DNA of 64,000 nucleotides from NCBI RefSeq assembly GCF_030812315.1, contig NZ_JAUSSM010000006.1, forward strand, positions 248,001 through 312,000. Direction: 5' to 3'. The translations under genes and the position numbers were made by a program. This DNA is from Arthrobacter oryzae (lineage in GTDB: Bacteria > Actinomycetota > Actinomycetes > Actinomycetales > Micrococcaceae). Below the pieces are notes generated by a model. The model searched no databases and was not told the origin of the DNA. It saw only the letters and a program-made list of their open reading frames with translations. Of this stretch, positions 32,454 through 41,431 are shown piece by piece. How positions within the stretch are numbered: the stretch's first letter is position 1; each line of letters begins with the position of its first letter.

Positions 32454-33773
32454 ATGAATCACACACTTCCCGCTGCAGAGCCGCGGCGGTCTTCACCCGG
32501 GGCCGTCGCCGCTGACACTCCCGGCACCGCACCGCGGTTCTCCAAAGCCTCGGCTCTGGCCGTTCTGGTCTGCTGGCTGTTGGTGGTCTTCGACGGTTAC
32601 GACCTCATCGTTTACGGCACAGTCCAGTCCTCGCTGATCTCCGAGACCGGCTGGGGACTGAGCAAGGCCACGGCCGGAACCATTGGTTCCATGGCTTTCC
32701 TCGGCATGATGATCGGGGCGATCTTCGCCGGCCGGATGGCCGACTCATGGGGTCGCCGCCGCACCATCCTGGGCTGCGCCGTCATCTTCTCGATCTTCAC
32801 CATCCTGTGCGCCTTCGCTCCCAACGCCGCCGTCTTTGGCGTGTTGCGGCTTCTTGCCGGCATCGGCCTCGGCGGCCTGGTGCCGTCAGCGAACGCCCTT
32901 GTGGCCGAGCTGGTGCCCGCCAAATGGAGGTCCACCGTTGCCACCCTGATGATGTCCGGCGTCCCGATCGGCGGTTCCATCGCCGCACTCGCCGGCATTC
33001 AGATGATCCCGGCCTTCGGCTGGGAGTCGATGTTCCTGGTGGCCGTACTTGCCTTGGTGATCGTGGTGCCGCTCGGGCTGAAATACATTCCGGAAACGCT
33101 GGCCCCGGGAAACACCGCCAGCAGCGGCCGGGCCGTCAAGGAAGCGTCCGGCTTCAGTTCCCTCCTTCGGGCCCCTTACCTGGGGGTCAGTGTGCTGTTT
33201 GCCGTGGCGACAATTGCCACTCTCTTCGCCTGGTACGGCCTGGGAACCTGGCTGCCCAACCTCATGCAGCTGGCCGGCTACAACCTGGGCTCCGCCCTGA
33301 CCTTCGCCTTGGCCCTCAACCTCGGGGCGGTGGCCGGCTCGGTCATCACGGCCTGGGCTGGCACCCGCTTCGGTCCGATTCCGACGGCGATCGCCGCTGC
33401 CGCCGTCGCCGCAGCAGCGCTCGTGATACTCGTGATCGGGCCGCCCGTCGGCGTCGTGTATTTCATGCTGGTCCTCGCCGGCGTCGGCACCCACGGCACG
33501 CAGTGCCTGATCATCGCCGCCGTCGCGAGCCACTATCCCCGACACCTGCGGGGGACTGCATTGGGCTGGGCGCTCGGCACCGGGCGTATCGGCGCCGTCG
33601 TCGCACCGCAGGTGGGTGGCCTCCTGCTGGCCGCCGGGCTGGGCGTCAATTCCAACTTCCTGGCCTTCGCCGGGGCAGCCGGTATCGCTGCGGTGCTGCT
33701 GGCCGCCGTCGGCCTGAAACTCAAGTCAAAACTCCCAATCTCACCTTCACTAACAGGAGCAAGCAATGTCTGA
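32454..33773 (+). CDS. MFS aromatic acid importer (AAHS family)
   Basis: A 439-residue 12-helix major facilitator of the aromatic acid:H+ symporter class. VFDGYDLIVYGTVQSSLI is the AAHS signature with DGYD in TM1. GRMADSWGRRRTIL is the inter-helix 2/3 motif, and GLGGLVPSANALVAELVPAKWRS lies in the central block. Expected to import 3-hydroxybenzoate or gentisate. It starts at the ATG at 32454, just after the IclR site. The stop overlaps the hydroxylase start by 8 bp. Confidence 0.92.
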   Translation: MNHTLPAAEPRRSSPGAVAADTPGTAPRFSKASALAVLVCWLLVVFDGYDLIVYGTVQSSLISETGWGLSKATAGTIGSMAFLGMMIGAIFAGRMADSWGRRRTILGCAVIFSIFTILCAFAPNAAVFGVLRLLAGIGLGGLVPSANALVAELVPAKWRSTVATLMMSGVPIGGSIAALAGIQMIPAFGWESMFLVAVLALVIVVPLGLKYIPETLAPGNTASSGRAVKEASGFSSLLRAPYLGVSVLFAVATIATLFAWYGLGTWLPNLMQLAGYNLGSALTFALALNLGAVAGSVITAWAGTRFGPIPTAIAAAAVAAAALVILVIGPPVGVVYFMLVLAGVGTHGTQCLIIAAVASHYPRHLRGTALGWALGTGRIGAVVAPQVGGLLLAAGLGVNSNFLAFAGAAGIAAVLLAAVGLKLKSKLPISPSLTGASNV

Positions 33774-35022
33774 GCACGCCACGTCCACCGATGTCCTTGT
33801 CATCGGAGGGGGAATGGCCGGACTGGCCGGAGCCCTCGCGCTGCGTGAAAATGGCGCCGATGTAACCCTCGTGGAACGGGCCCCCGAATTCGGCGAGGTT
33901 GGCGCGGGGCTGCAGATGGCCCCCAACGCCTCCCGCGTCCTGCGCCGCTGGGGCCTGCTGGAAAAGGCACTGGAAATCGGTGTCCAGCCCAAGCACCTGG
34001 TCTTCCGGGACGCCGTCACCGGCGAGGAGCTCACCCGGCAGACGCTCGGCGGGGAATTCGCCGAACGCTACGGCGCACCGTACGTCGTGATCCACCGCAG
34101 CGACCTGCACCGGGTCCTGCTCGAAGGCTGTGAGGCGGCAGGCGTCAAGCTTGTCAACGACGTCTCGGTCGAGAGCGTGGAAACAGTGAACGGCCGCGGC
34201 GTGGCCCACACTACAGCCGGTGTGGACTACGAGGCCGACGTGGTGATCGGCGCCGACGGACTCAAGTCCACCTTGCGCCCGCTCGTGGCCAGCGACGAGC
34301 CGGTCTCCTCCGCCTACGTTGCCTACCGCGGCACCGTGCCGATCACCGAAAACACGCCGAAAGCCGACCTGGAGGACGTCATCGTCTACCTCGGACCGGA
34401 CTGCCACCTCGTGCAGTATCCGCTGCGCAAGGGCGAGCTACTGAACACCGTGGCCGTCTTCAAGTCCTCTTCCTTCGAACGTGGCGAAGAGCAGTACGGG
34501 GGAGTGGACGAGCTGGAGGCCGCGTACAAGGATTGTGTCCCGGCCGTCCAGGAAGCGCTCAAGAACCTGGGCACCAGCATGCGCTGGCCCATGTACGACC
34601 GTGACCCGATCGAAAACTGGGTGGCCGGCCGGATGGTGCTGATGGGCGACGCCGCGCATCCGATGCTCCAGTACCTCGCCCAGGGCGCCTGCCAGGCGCT
34701 CGAGGACGCGGCCGTGCTGCAGGACGCCAGCAACGGCACCGTCTTCACCCCGGACGGCGTCAACCCCGAAGGCTGGGACGACGCCATCCGGGAATTCAAC
34801 TACCTCCGTGCCGGCCGCACCGCCCGGGTCCAGCGCACGGCACGCATCTGGGGCGAATCCTGGCACGTCTCCGGACTGGCCCGGACCCTGCGCAACCTGC
34901 TCTTCAAGAGTCGGAAGGACAACAACTTCCAGTACAACGACTGGCTGTACGGCCAGGACGGCGACGGCGTGCCGGCCGCAGAGGCAGCCCCCGCCAGGCT
35001 GGCGGACCGCGTTTCTGCCTGA
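33766..35022 (+). CDS. 3-hydroxybenzoate 6-hydroxylase
   Basis: A 418-residue FAD aromatic-ring monooxygenase. GGGMAGLAGALALRENGADVTLVE is the FAD dinucleotide motif, VVIGADGLKSTLRP the DG motif, and MVLMGDAAHPMLQYLAQGACQALEDA the GD motif. It adds a para hydroxyl to 3-hydroxybenzoate with NADH, giving gentisate. It overlaps the MFS gene, and the pathway genes for gentisate lie on the other strand. The assignment to 3HB rather than salicylate rests on similarity to the 3HB6H type and on this context. Confidence 0.9.
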   Translation: MSEHATSTDVLVIGGGMAGLAGALALRENGADVTLVERAPEFGEVGAGLQMAPNASRVLRRWGLLEKALEIGVQPKHLVFRDAVTGEELTRQTLGGEFAERYGAPYVVIHRSDLHRVLLEGCEAAGVKLVNDVSVESVETVNGRGVAHTTAGVDYEADVVIGADGLKSTLRPLVASDEPVSSAYVAYRGTVPITENTPKADLEDVIVYLGPDCHLVQYPLRKGELLNTVAVFKSSSFERGEEQYGGVDELEAAYKDCVPAVQEALKNLGTSMRWPMYDRDPIENWVAGRMVLMGDAAHPMLQYLAQGACQALEDAAVLQDASNGTVFTPDGVNPEGWDDAIREFNYLRAGRTARVQRTARIWGESWHVSGLARTLRNLLFKSRKDNNFQYNDWLYGQDGDGVPAAEAAPARLADRVSA

Positions 35023-35035
35023 CCTTGGTAACGGT

Positions 35036-35062
35036 TAGCCCGGCCCCTTTGGGGCCGGGCTA
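35036..35062 (+). terminator. Terminator after the hydroxylase
   Basis: Perfect 12-bp arms TAGCCCGGCCCC and GGGGCCGGGCTA with a TTT loop, 14 bp after the hydroxylase stop. Confidence 0.88.
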
Positions 35063-35106
35063 TCCGAGGCGCACTGGGTCCGGTCCTAACGTTCGGCCCC
35101 TTTTGA

Positions 35107-35418
35107 TTACAGCGTGCCCTGGAGCGCGGTCCCTGCGGGCATCGGTACGAGCCTGGTAACTTCGACCGGGCTCGCCAGAAGCCCGTCGAGGGACGCGTTG
35201 AGCCGTTTCACGGCCTCCCCTTCGCCGTGGGCATCGAGCAGTTCGGCCGACGCCCATTTTTCAATCATGAGGATCTGGCCGTTCGGTGATTCATGGATGG
35301 CATAGAGCAGGCAGCCCGGCTCCTGGTGTACTTCGGCGATAGCGGGGGAGAGTGCCGCGGCGACCTGATCGAAGGCGCCGTCTTTGGGCGTGAATGCAGC
35401 GGTGACGATGATGGTCAT
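35107..35418 (-). CDS. Antibiotic biosynthesis monooxygenase (ABM) family protein
   Basis: A 103-residue dimeric alpha+beta barrel type. IIVTAAFTPKDGAFDQVAAALSPAIAEVHQEPGCLLYAIHESPNGQILMIEKWAS is the ABM domain. Such small proteins act as quinol monooxygenases or have unknown roles. It follows the 3HB cluster convergently and is separated from it by a terminator. It is upstream of an ABC transport operon on the same strand; no functional link is visible. Confidence 0.85.
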   Translation of the reverse strand: MTIIVTAAFTPKDGAFDQVAAALSPAIAEVHQEPGCLLYAIHESPNGQILMIEKWASAELLDAHGEGEAVKRLNASLDGLLASPVEVTRLVPMPAGTALQGTL

Positions 35419-35468
35419 CGGTGTCTGGTTCCTTGTCTGTGAGGGAAGATGCGGTGCGGTGTTGCGGG

Positions 35469-36665
35469 TCAGCCGCGCAGAGGCAGCACTCCGGCGCCCG
35501 AGGTCTGTTCCGATGATGCCAGGTTCATGCCGGTGCGGCTGTTGAAGTAGCTGGCGAACTGGGCTTCGAGTTCGATCGTGCAGGCATCGCCCGCGAACAG
35601 GCGGGTCTGCCCCTCCTGACGGATCCAGATCAGTTCATCCTGGTTGAGCTCCCACATGTTCAGGTTCAGCGCCGGGTCGGGCTGGACGCCGATCAGGGTG
35701 TCGGCACCAAGGTCTTCGATTCTCCGGACGGTCCCCGGCAGGCCGCGGCCGCCGGTATCCGCGGAGACGGTGAGGTGTTCCGGGCGCAGCCCCGCTGTCA
35801 CCGTTCCGCCCTGAAGCCGGATTCCGTCCGGTGCAGGGAGCCGCAGGTTGCCTAGAGTCGGGAATCCGTCCTCCACAGTCGCGTTCATGAGGTTCATGGG
35901 CGGGCTGCCGATGAACCGGGCGACGTAGGTGTTGGCGGGCTTGGCGTAGATCTCCTGCGGGGTGGCGTGCTGCTGGACCTCGCCGTTATGAAGGATGACG
36001 ATCTGGGTGGCCATGGTCATGGCCTCCACCTGGTCATGGGTCACGTAGATGAAGGTTTTGCCGGTGAGGCGGTGCAGCCGGACGATTTCGCCCCGGAGTT
36101 CGGCGCGCAGCTTGGCGTCAAGGTTGGAGAGCGGTTCATCCAGCAGGAACATGGACGGGTTGCGGATCAGGGCCCGGGCCAGCGCGACTCTCTGACGTTG
36201 CCCGCCGGACAGTCCGCCGGGCTTGCGTGCTGCGTACTCATCCAGGTCGAGCATCGCCGAGACCTTCGCCACCCGTTCGCTGATGTCCTTCCCGGCGCCA
36301 AAAACGCGTCGGGCCACCATGCTGATCCCGGGGATGTGGTGCCAGCCCTTGAACTTGTCCAGGGCCAGGGGAAATGCGATGTTGTCCCGTACCGTCAGGT
36401 GCGGGTACAGCGCATAGGACTGGAAGACGAAGGCAACGTCGCGTTCGCGGGGGCTTTGCCGGTTCACCCGGAGGTTGTCGAAGATGACGTCCCCGGAGCT
36501 GGCATCGGTCAGGCCGGCAATGATGCGGAGGAGAGTCGACTTTCCCGACCCGGAGGCACCGAGCAGGACGAGGAATTCCCCGCTGTCGACCTCGGCGCTG
36601 AAGTCGTCGATGACCCGGGTGTCCCCGAAGCGCTTGCTGATGTTGCGTAGTGAGAGCTTTGTCAT
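35469..36665 (-). CDS. Sugar ABC transporter ATP-binding protein (MalK/UgpC type)
   Basis: A 398-residue ATPase. Walker A GASGSGKST is near residue 36, the signature LSGGQRQR follows, and Walker B is MFLLDEPLSNLDAKLR. A regulatory TOBE-type C-terminal domain follows (VTAGLRPEHLTVS). An insertion DKFKGWHHIPGISMVARRVFG after the Q-loop is unusual for MalK. The ATG at 36665 (MTKLSLRN) is chosen. It energises the two permeases upstream, for a sugar or polyol. Confidence 0.92.
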   Translation of the reverse strand: MTKLSLRNISKRFGDTRVIDDFSAEVDSGEFLVLLGASGSGKSTLLRIIAGLTDASSGDVIFDNLRVNRQSPRERDVAFVFQSYALYPHLTVRDNIAFPLALDKFKGWHHIPGISMVARRVFGAGKDISERVAKVSAMLDLDEYAARKPGGLSGGQRQRVALARALIRNPSMFLLDEPLSNLDAKLRAELRGEIVRLHRLTGKTFIYVTHDQVEAMTMATQIVILHNGEVQQHATPQEIYAKPANTYVARFIGSPPMNLMNATVEDGFPTLGNLRLPAPDGIRLQGGTVTAGLRPEHLTVSADTGGRGLPGTVRRIEDLGADTLIGVQPDPALNLNMWELNQDELIWIRQEGQTRLFAGDACTIELEAQFASYFNSRTGMNLASSEQTSGAGVLPLRG

Positions 36666-36667
36666 GA

Positions 36668-37564
36668 TCAACCTTTGACTGAGCCGGCCGTGAGGCCCGA
36701 GACGATGCGGCGTTGAACCAGGAGGAAGAAGACCAACGCCGGAAGGGTGAAGAGCAGGGCGGCCGCCATGACGGAGTTCAACGACGTCAGGTACTGTCCG
36801 ATGAAGGATGCCAGGCCTACGGATGCGGGCCAGAGGTCGCGTTCGGCGATGAATGTCTTGGCGAGCAGGAACTCGTTCCACCCGTCGAAGAAGTTGATGA
36901 CGGCTGCTGCGGCGACGCTGGGAAGGATCAGCGGGGTCAGGACCAGCGACAGGATGGTGACACGCGGGCAACCGTCGACGGCGGCGGCCTCCTCGATCTC
37001 AAAGGGGATGGAATCGATGGCCCCCTTGATGATCCAGACGCTCACGGGCATGGTGAAGGCGACGTTGGCGAGTATCAGGCCGCCCATTCCGTTGAGGAGT
37101 CCCAGTGAGGCGAACAGTGCATAGATGGGGACCACCAGCAGGGCCTCGGGCAGCATCTGGGTGGCGAAGAGCAGGAACCCGGCGGCGCCTTTGCCGTAGA
37201 ACTTGAATCGCGACAGTGCGTAGCCGGCCAAAACCGCGAAGACGAGGGAGAGCAGTGTCGTCCCGCCGGCAATCACCATGGAGTTGGTGAGCCATTTGAA
37301 GATGGGGACGGTGCCAATGACGTCACCGAGGTCGGCGAGCCGTTCCCAATGCGGCCACCAGCCTTGGGCCTGGCCATAGAGCTCGGAGTCCTGGCTCAGT
37401 GCTGTGTTCAGCATCCAGTAGAGCGGGAATCCCGAGAAGACCACGAGTGCGGCCAGCATGAGGTAGCGGACGGGTTTGCTGAAATTCCGCGACCCTGGCG
37501 CTTTGAGCCGCCGCCTGCGCGGGGCTTCCTGCGGTTCGGTGTGCTGAGCTTCGATCGTGCTCAT
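36668..37564 (-). CDS. Carbohydrate ABC transporter permease (MalG type)
   Basis: A 298-residue inner membrane permease with six helices. It carries the EAA-type loop with consensus in SIPFEIEEAAAVDGCPRVTI, which contacts the ATPase, and a typical end (LPALVFFLLVQRRIVSGLTAGSVKG). Two bp separate it from the ATP-binding gene and two from the other permease, so the three form one operon. Confidence 0.92.
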   Translation of the reverse strand: MSTIEAQHTEPQEAPRRRRLKAPGSRNFSKPVRYLMLAALVVFSGFPLYWMLNTALSQDSELYGQAQGWWPHWERLADLGDVIGTVPIFKWLTNSMVIAGGTTLLSLVFAVLAGYALSRFKFYGKGAAGFLLFATQMLPEALLVVPIYALFASLGLLNGMGGLILANVAFTMPVSVWIIKGAIDSIPFEIEEAAAVDGCPRVTILSLVLTPLILPSVAAAAVINFFDGWNEFLLAKTFIAERDLWPASVGLASFIGQYLTSLNSVMAAALLFTLPALVFFLLVQRRIVSGLTAGSVKG

Positions 37565-37566
37565 TT

Positions 37567-38514
37567 CTAGGCCTCCTTTGCGGCGTTGCGCCGCTCGAGC
37601 ATGAAGTAGACAACCGTGACCAGCAGGGACAGGACCAGGCCAAGCGCGCCAATCGCTGCCGCACGGCCCAGTTCCTGGTTGCTGAAGGCCTGCCGGTAAA
37701 CGTTGACCACCAGTGTGTTGGTGCTGTCCACGGGTCCGCCTCCGGTCAGGAGGTAGATGATCTCGAAGCGGCGGATCGACCAGATCGTCATGAGGAGGGT
37801 GACCACGCGGACAGTGGGGGCGATGTGGGGCCAGGTAACGGCCTTGAAGGTTTCCAGGGCGCCGGCCCCGTCCATCCGGGTGGCTTCATACAGTTCGCTC
37901 GGGATCGACTGGAGGGAAGCCAGCACCACCAGCATGACCAGGGGCATGACCTTCCAGACAGACGTCAGGACGACGGCGGCCATGCCGAACTTCGGGTCCA
38001 CCAGCCAGCCCTGCTGGCCGACACCAAGCACTCCGACGACTTCATTGAGTACTCCGTCGGAGCGGTTGAAGATCCAGCTAAAGATGAGCGCTGTCGCAAC
38101 CGTGGGGACGGCCCAAGGCAGGGTGATGATTGCCCGCACGATGGTGCGTCCCTTGAACGCCTGGTTCAGCAGCAGGGCCGCGCCGCCGCCGATGGCCACG
38201 GCGAAGATGACCGTTGCCGCCGTGTAGAGGATGGTGGCCCCGAGGGAATTGTAGAACTGGGGGCTGCTGAGCAGGCGGGAGTAATTCTCCAGCCCCACGC
38301 CGGTACCGCCGTCGGGCCTGACGAGCGGGGTCTTGGTGAAACTGAGCTGCACGCCCTGCACCACCGGGATGATCATGAAAATGATCAGATATATGACCGC
38401 GGGGCCGATGTAGACATAGGGGGAGATCCTCTGCCACATGTGGTGCCTGGAGGGAGCGTCCTGTATCTGGTTCTGTGCCACAGCGGGCGGGGAGATCGAC
38501 GTTCTGAGCGACAT
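37567..38514 (-). CDS. Carbohydrate ABC transporter permease (MalF type)
   Basis: A 315-residue permease with an N-terminal cytoplasmic helix and six membrane segments. The EAA-type loop is in SIPSELYEATRMDGAGALETF. It pairs with the downstream permease to form the channel of the importer. The end reads YFMLERRNAAKEA. Confidence 0.92.
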   Translation of the reverse strand: MSLRTSISPPAVAQNQIQDAPSRHHMWQRISPYVYIGPAVIYLIIFMIIPVVQGVQLSFTKTPLVRPDGGTGVGLENYSRLLSSPQFYNSLGATILYTAATVIFAVAIGGGAALLLNQAFKGRTIVRAIITLPWAVPTVATALIFSWIFNRSDGVLNEVVGVLGVGQQGWLVDPKFGMAAVVLTSVWKVMPLVMLVVLASLQSIPSELYEATRMDGAGALETFKAVTWPHIAPTVRVVTLLMTIWSIRRFEIIYLLTGGGPVDSTNTLVVNVYRQAFSNQELGRAAAIGALGLVLSLLVTVVYFMLERRNAAKEA

Positions 38515-38540
38515 TGCCCGGATCCTTTGCCTTGGTCTAC

Positions 38541-39806
38541 TCAGCCAAGCAGCTGAGTTACTTGTGTCTGTGCGGTAGCGAGTGCCTTGGCAGCGTCGCC
38601 GCCGTCCACGAGGTAGCGTTCCACCTGCGTCATGACTTCCCGCATGATGGCCTTGGTCTGGGCCTCGTAGCCCCGGATGAGCGGGCTGCGTGACTCCGAT
38701 GCGAGATCGATGAACGCTTTGGCCCAGGGGTTGGCCGCGGCGTAATCGGCTGCCAGCGGGACATCGGTGGCGAGGGTGGACGGGCCCATGGCCGCACGGA
38801 GCGCCGTTTGGCCCTCATCCGAGCCCACCCAGCCGACGAAGTCGACGGCAAGGTTCTTGTTCTTGCCGTACCCGTTGACTGCCAGCACGATCTCCTGGTG
38901 GGCCGAGGGCCGGGGGAGCGGAATCCGTTCGGCAAACCCGATGTCGGCCGAGGTGAGAGTCTTGGAAGACCTCAGGATGCCGGCCACCGTGGAGGAGACG
39001 TCGATCATCATGCCAAGCCTGCCCTCACGGAATTTCGTGCGCATGGTCGACGCGTCGTCGCCGATCGGCATGGCGCCGGAGCGGTAGATTTCACCGAACG
39101 CTTCGACGCCGGCGATGTTCTCCGGAGTGTCGATTGTGGGCCGTGAACCGTCCGACCAGGAACCGCCGAACCCATAGGTCCAGACGTCGAAGTCCATGAA
39201 CCAGGAATCGAATTCAGTCATCTGGTGCCGGACACCGAAACCGTCCAGGCCTGTCGCGGAACGGATCTGGCCAGCGGCGGAGATCAGTTCCCCGACGTTC
39301 GTCGGCGGGGTCACGTTGGCCTTCGCGAGGATGTTGCGGTTCCAGAAGAAGTTCCAGTTCAGCCGTTCCCACGTGATGCCGTACTGCACCCCGTTGACCA
39401 GCCCGGACTCGTTCGTGTGGTTGAACGGCCTGCCCTTGTGCGAGGAGATCACCGAGGTGAGCGGAGCGAGGATGCCTGCGTCGGCCAACGGATAGAAGTT
39501 GACGTCCTGCACAACGAAGATGTCCGGACCGCCCTTGCCGCCGAGCTCGGTGTTCAGCTTGTCGGCGAAGGACAGGAACGGGGTGGTGCTCTGGGCCAGG
39601 ACAGCGGATGGGTTGACCTTCTGGTAGGCCTGGATGGCCTTCCACATGGCCTCGCCGCGGCCCGGCTCGAGCCACTGCCAGCTGCCGAATTTCAGCGTTC
39701 CGCCGGCGGAGGCTGCACGGTTGGGATCAACGCCCGGGCTGGCACCGCATCCGGCCAGCACCATGCTTGCGGCCGCAGCCCCCAGGAAGGTGCGCCGGTC
39801 GATCAT
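38541..39806 (-). CDS. Extracellular solute-binding lipoprotein (sugar ABC)
   Basis: A 421-residue substrate-binding protein. The signal peptide has a twin-arginine-like start and lipobox: MIDRRTFLGAAAASMVLAGC. The mature protein shows the type-1 binding-protein pattern (LKFGSWQWLEPGRGEAMWKA, ...FLSFADKLNTELGGKGGPDI, LVNGVQYGITWERLNWNFFW). The ATG overlaps the stop of the upstream dehydrogenase by 4 bp (ATGA). It feeds the permeases downstream. Confidence 0.92.
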   Translation of the reverse strand: MIDRRTFLGAAAASMVLAGCGASPGVDPNRAASAGGTLKFGSWQWLEPGRGEAMWKAIQAYQKVNPSAVLAQSTTPFLSFADKLNTELGGKGGPDIFVVQDVNFYPLADAGILAPLTSVISSHKGRPFNHTNESGLVNGVQYGITWERLNWNFFWNRNILAKANVTPPTNVGELISAAGQIRSATGLDGFGVRHQMTEFDSWFMDFDVWTYGFGGSWSDGSRPTIDTPENIAGVEAFGEIYRSGAMPIGDDASTMRTKFREGRLGMMIDVSSTVAGILRSSKTLTSADIGFAERIPLPRPSAHQEIVLAVNGYGKNKNLAVDFVGWVGSDEGQTALRAAMGPSTLATDVPLAADYAAANPWAKAFIDLASESRSPLIRGYEAQTKAIMREVMTQVERYLVDGGDAAKALATAQTQVTQLLG

Positions 39807-41155
39807 GCCGACGGAACCGAGTCGAGCGCAAGTGCTTCCGTCTCGCGCCGCAGCTTCAGGGCTTCTTCGAGGGAGGTGTCGATTTCGACGTCGTCCCAGC
39901 CGACGATGCCGCCCTCAGGCACGTCGTTGACGAGCTTGACGTGGTGGGCCATGGCGACGGGAAGGGCGCGGTCCCGGACCGACTTCTCGGCTGAAATCAG
40001 CTTGCCCCAGACAGTGAAGCCGCCCTCGCCGTCGAGGATCTCGCCGGCATGCAGGTCCTTCTTGGCACAGGCGACGACGTCCGCGTGGAAGCCTTCCGGC
40101 GCTCCGGTGGCAACACCGCGAAGTACGGCGTTGGCGATAGAGACGTTGAGCTCCAGGCCCACGTAGTGGTAGGGACGGTAGAGGGCGGCGTACTGGCCTG
40201 TGGGGTCCGGGTGCCAGGGGTATTCCTGGAAGCAGCCCGATACGTAATTGTTGGTCGCCTTCACGACCACGAACACGCCTTCCTGGGTGTTGTGGGGGAT
40301 CCAGTCGCCCTCACGGGTGACGCTGGACATGACATCGACGCTGCCGGCGTTGCTGAGCACGCCGTCGTCAGCCGCGGGACGGCAAATCGTGGCGATCTCT
40401 TCCACGTCGCCGGGAGTGAACGTCAGTCCCTCATCGGAGGGGCGCAGGCCCGCCGCGTTGGCCACGGCGGCCATTTCGATGGCGGCTTTGGTTCCGTCGC
40501 GGAATGAGGTGTGCATGTAGGGGTTGAGCTGGCCGGAGTCGGTCAGTTCCTTGGAGAATTCCCAGTTTTCCCAGACGTTGTCCGGGTTCATCTGGTGGTA
40601 GTGCGAGAGGTACTTTGCGCCCTTGCCTGCGCAGACGACGTCGAAGCCGGACGTCCTGGCCCAGTCCACGAGTTCCCAGATGAGCGCGGGCTGGTCGCCG
40701 TAGGCCAGTGAATAGACAACGCCGGCCTCCTTTGCGCGCTTGGCCAGCGCGGGGCCCGCCAGGGCGTCCGCCTCGACCGTCACCATGATGATGTGCTTTC
40801 CGGTTTGGATGGCGCGCAAAGCATGGTTGATCCCGACGATGGGGTTTCCGGTGGCTTCCACGATGACGTCCAGCTCGGCGTCGAAGAGCCCGGAAGCATC
40901 TGCCACGATCGCCGTTGAACGCGTGGAGATGGCCGACTCGATGTCTGCCGCGAAGGCTTCCTCGGGCCAATCAACCAGTTTCAGGGCGCCCTTGGCCCGG
41001 TCGGTGTTGATGTCTGCGATGGCCACGACGTGGATGCCGGGGATGTTGCGCGCCTGGGCCAGGTACATCGTGCCAAAGCGGCCGGCGCCGATCAGGCCCA
41101 CACGGATCGGCTTGCCTTGGGCCTCGCGTTCGGTCAGGAGTTTGTGGAGGTTCAT
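39803..41155 (-). CDS. COG4091-type NAD(P)-dependent dehydrogenase with C-terminal SAF-like domain
   Basis: A 450-residue oxidoreductase. The N-terminal Rossmann fold reads RVGLIGAGRFGTMYLAQARNIPG, and ELDVIVEATGNPIVGINHAL is homoserine-dehydrogenase-like. The C-terminal part (HAGEILDGEGGFTVWGKLISAEKS) matches the SAF-like end of this family. The function of the family is not established; it acts on sugar-acid or polyol derivatives in several catabolic loci. It is first in the ABC operon and divergent from LacI across the operator at 41321. The substrate of the transporter and this enzyme is probably shared. Confidence 0.85.
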   Translation of the reverse strand: MNLHKLLTEREAQGKPIRVGLIGAGRFGTMYLAQARNIPGIHVVAIADINTDRAKGALKLVDWPEEAFAADIESAISTRSTAIVADASGLFDAELDVIVEATGNPIVGINHALRAIQTGKHIIMVTVEADALAGPALAKRAKEAGVVYSLAYGDQPALIWELVDWARTSGFDVVCAGKGAKYLSHYHQMNPDNVWENWEFSKELTDSGQLNPYMHTSFRDGTKAAIEMAAVANAAGLRPSDEGLTFTPGDVEEIATICRPAADDGVLSNAGSVDVMSSVTREGDWIPHNTQEGVFVVVKATNNYVSGCFQEYPWHPDPTGQYAALYRPYHYVGLELNVSIANAVLRGVATGAPEGFHADVVACAKKDLHAGEILDGEGGFTVWGKLISAEKSVRDRALPVAMAHHVKLVNDVPEGGIVGWDDVEIDTSLEEALKLRRETEALALDSVPSA

Positions 41156-41320
41156 AACTACCTTTCAATGGGTGCGGCTTCGTCCATCGTGGACGGCCGT
41201 CGGAAAGCATGGGGTCCGCCGCAACGTTGCCGTGAAGGGACGCTCAGGTGGCTGGCTGAGGTGTGTTGCCTCAAACCCGGGCGGTGCTGCGGTAGACAAC
41301 CGGCTCCGAAGTAAACATAA

Positions 41321-41334
41321 TGGAACCGGTTACA
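41321..41334. promoter_or_regulatory. LacI-type operator
   Basis: TGGAACCGGTTACA, symmetric except for one pair (TG-N-AACCGGTT-N-CA), between the dehydrogenase operon and the divergent LacI gene. A version one base shorter, in the opposite orientation, lies at 42574-42586. Confidence 0.82.
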
Positions 41335-41431
41335 CTTTTATGTCATACCTGCTCGGCGAGGTCAATACCCTAGTCTGAAAAAGTTCCCCCGGATGTTCCG
41401 GAGAGCCGCAGTAGCCGATTAAGGAGTACAC

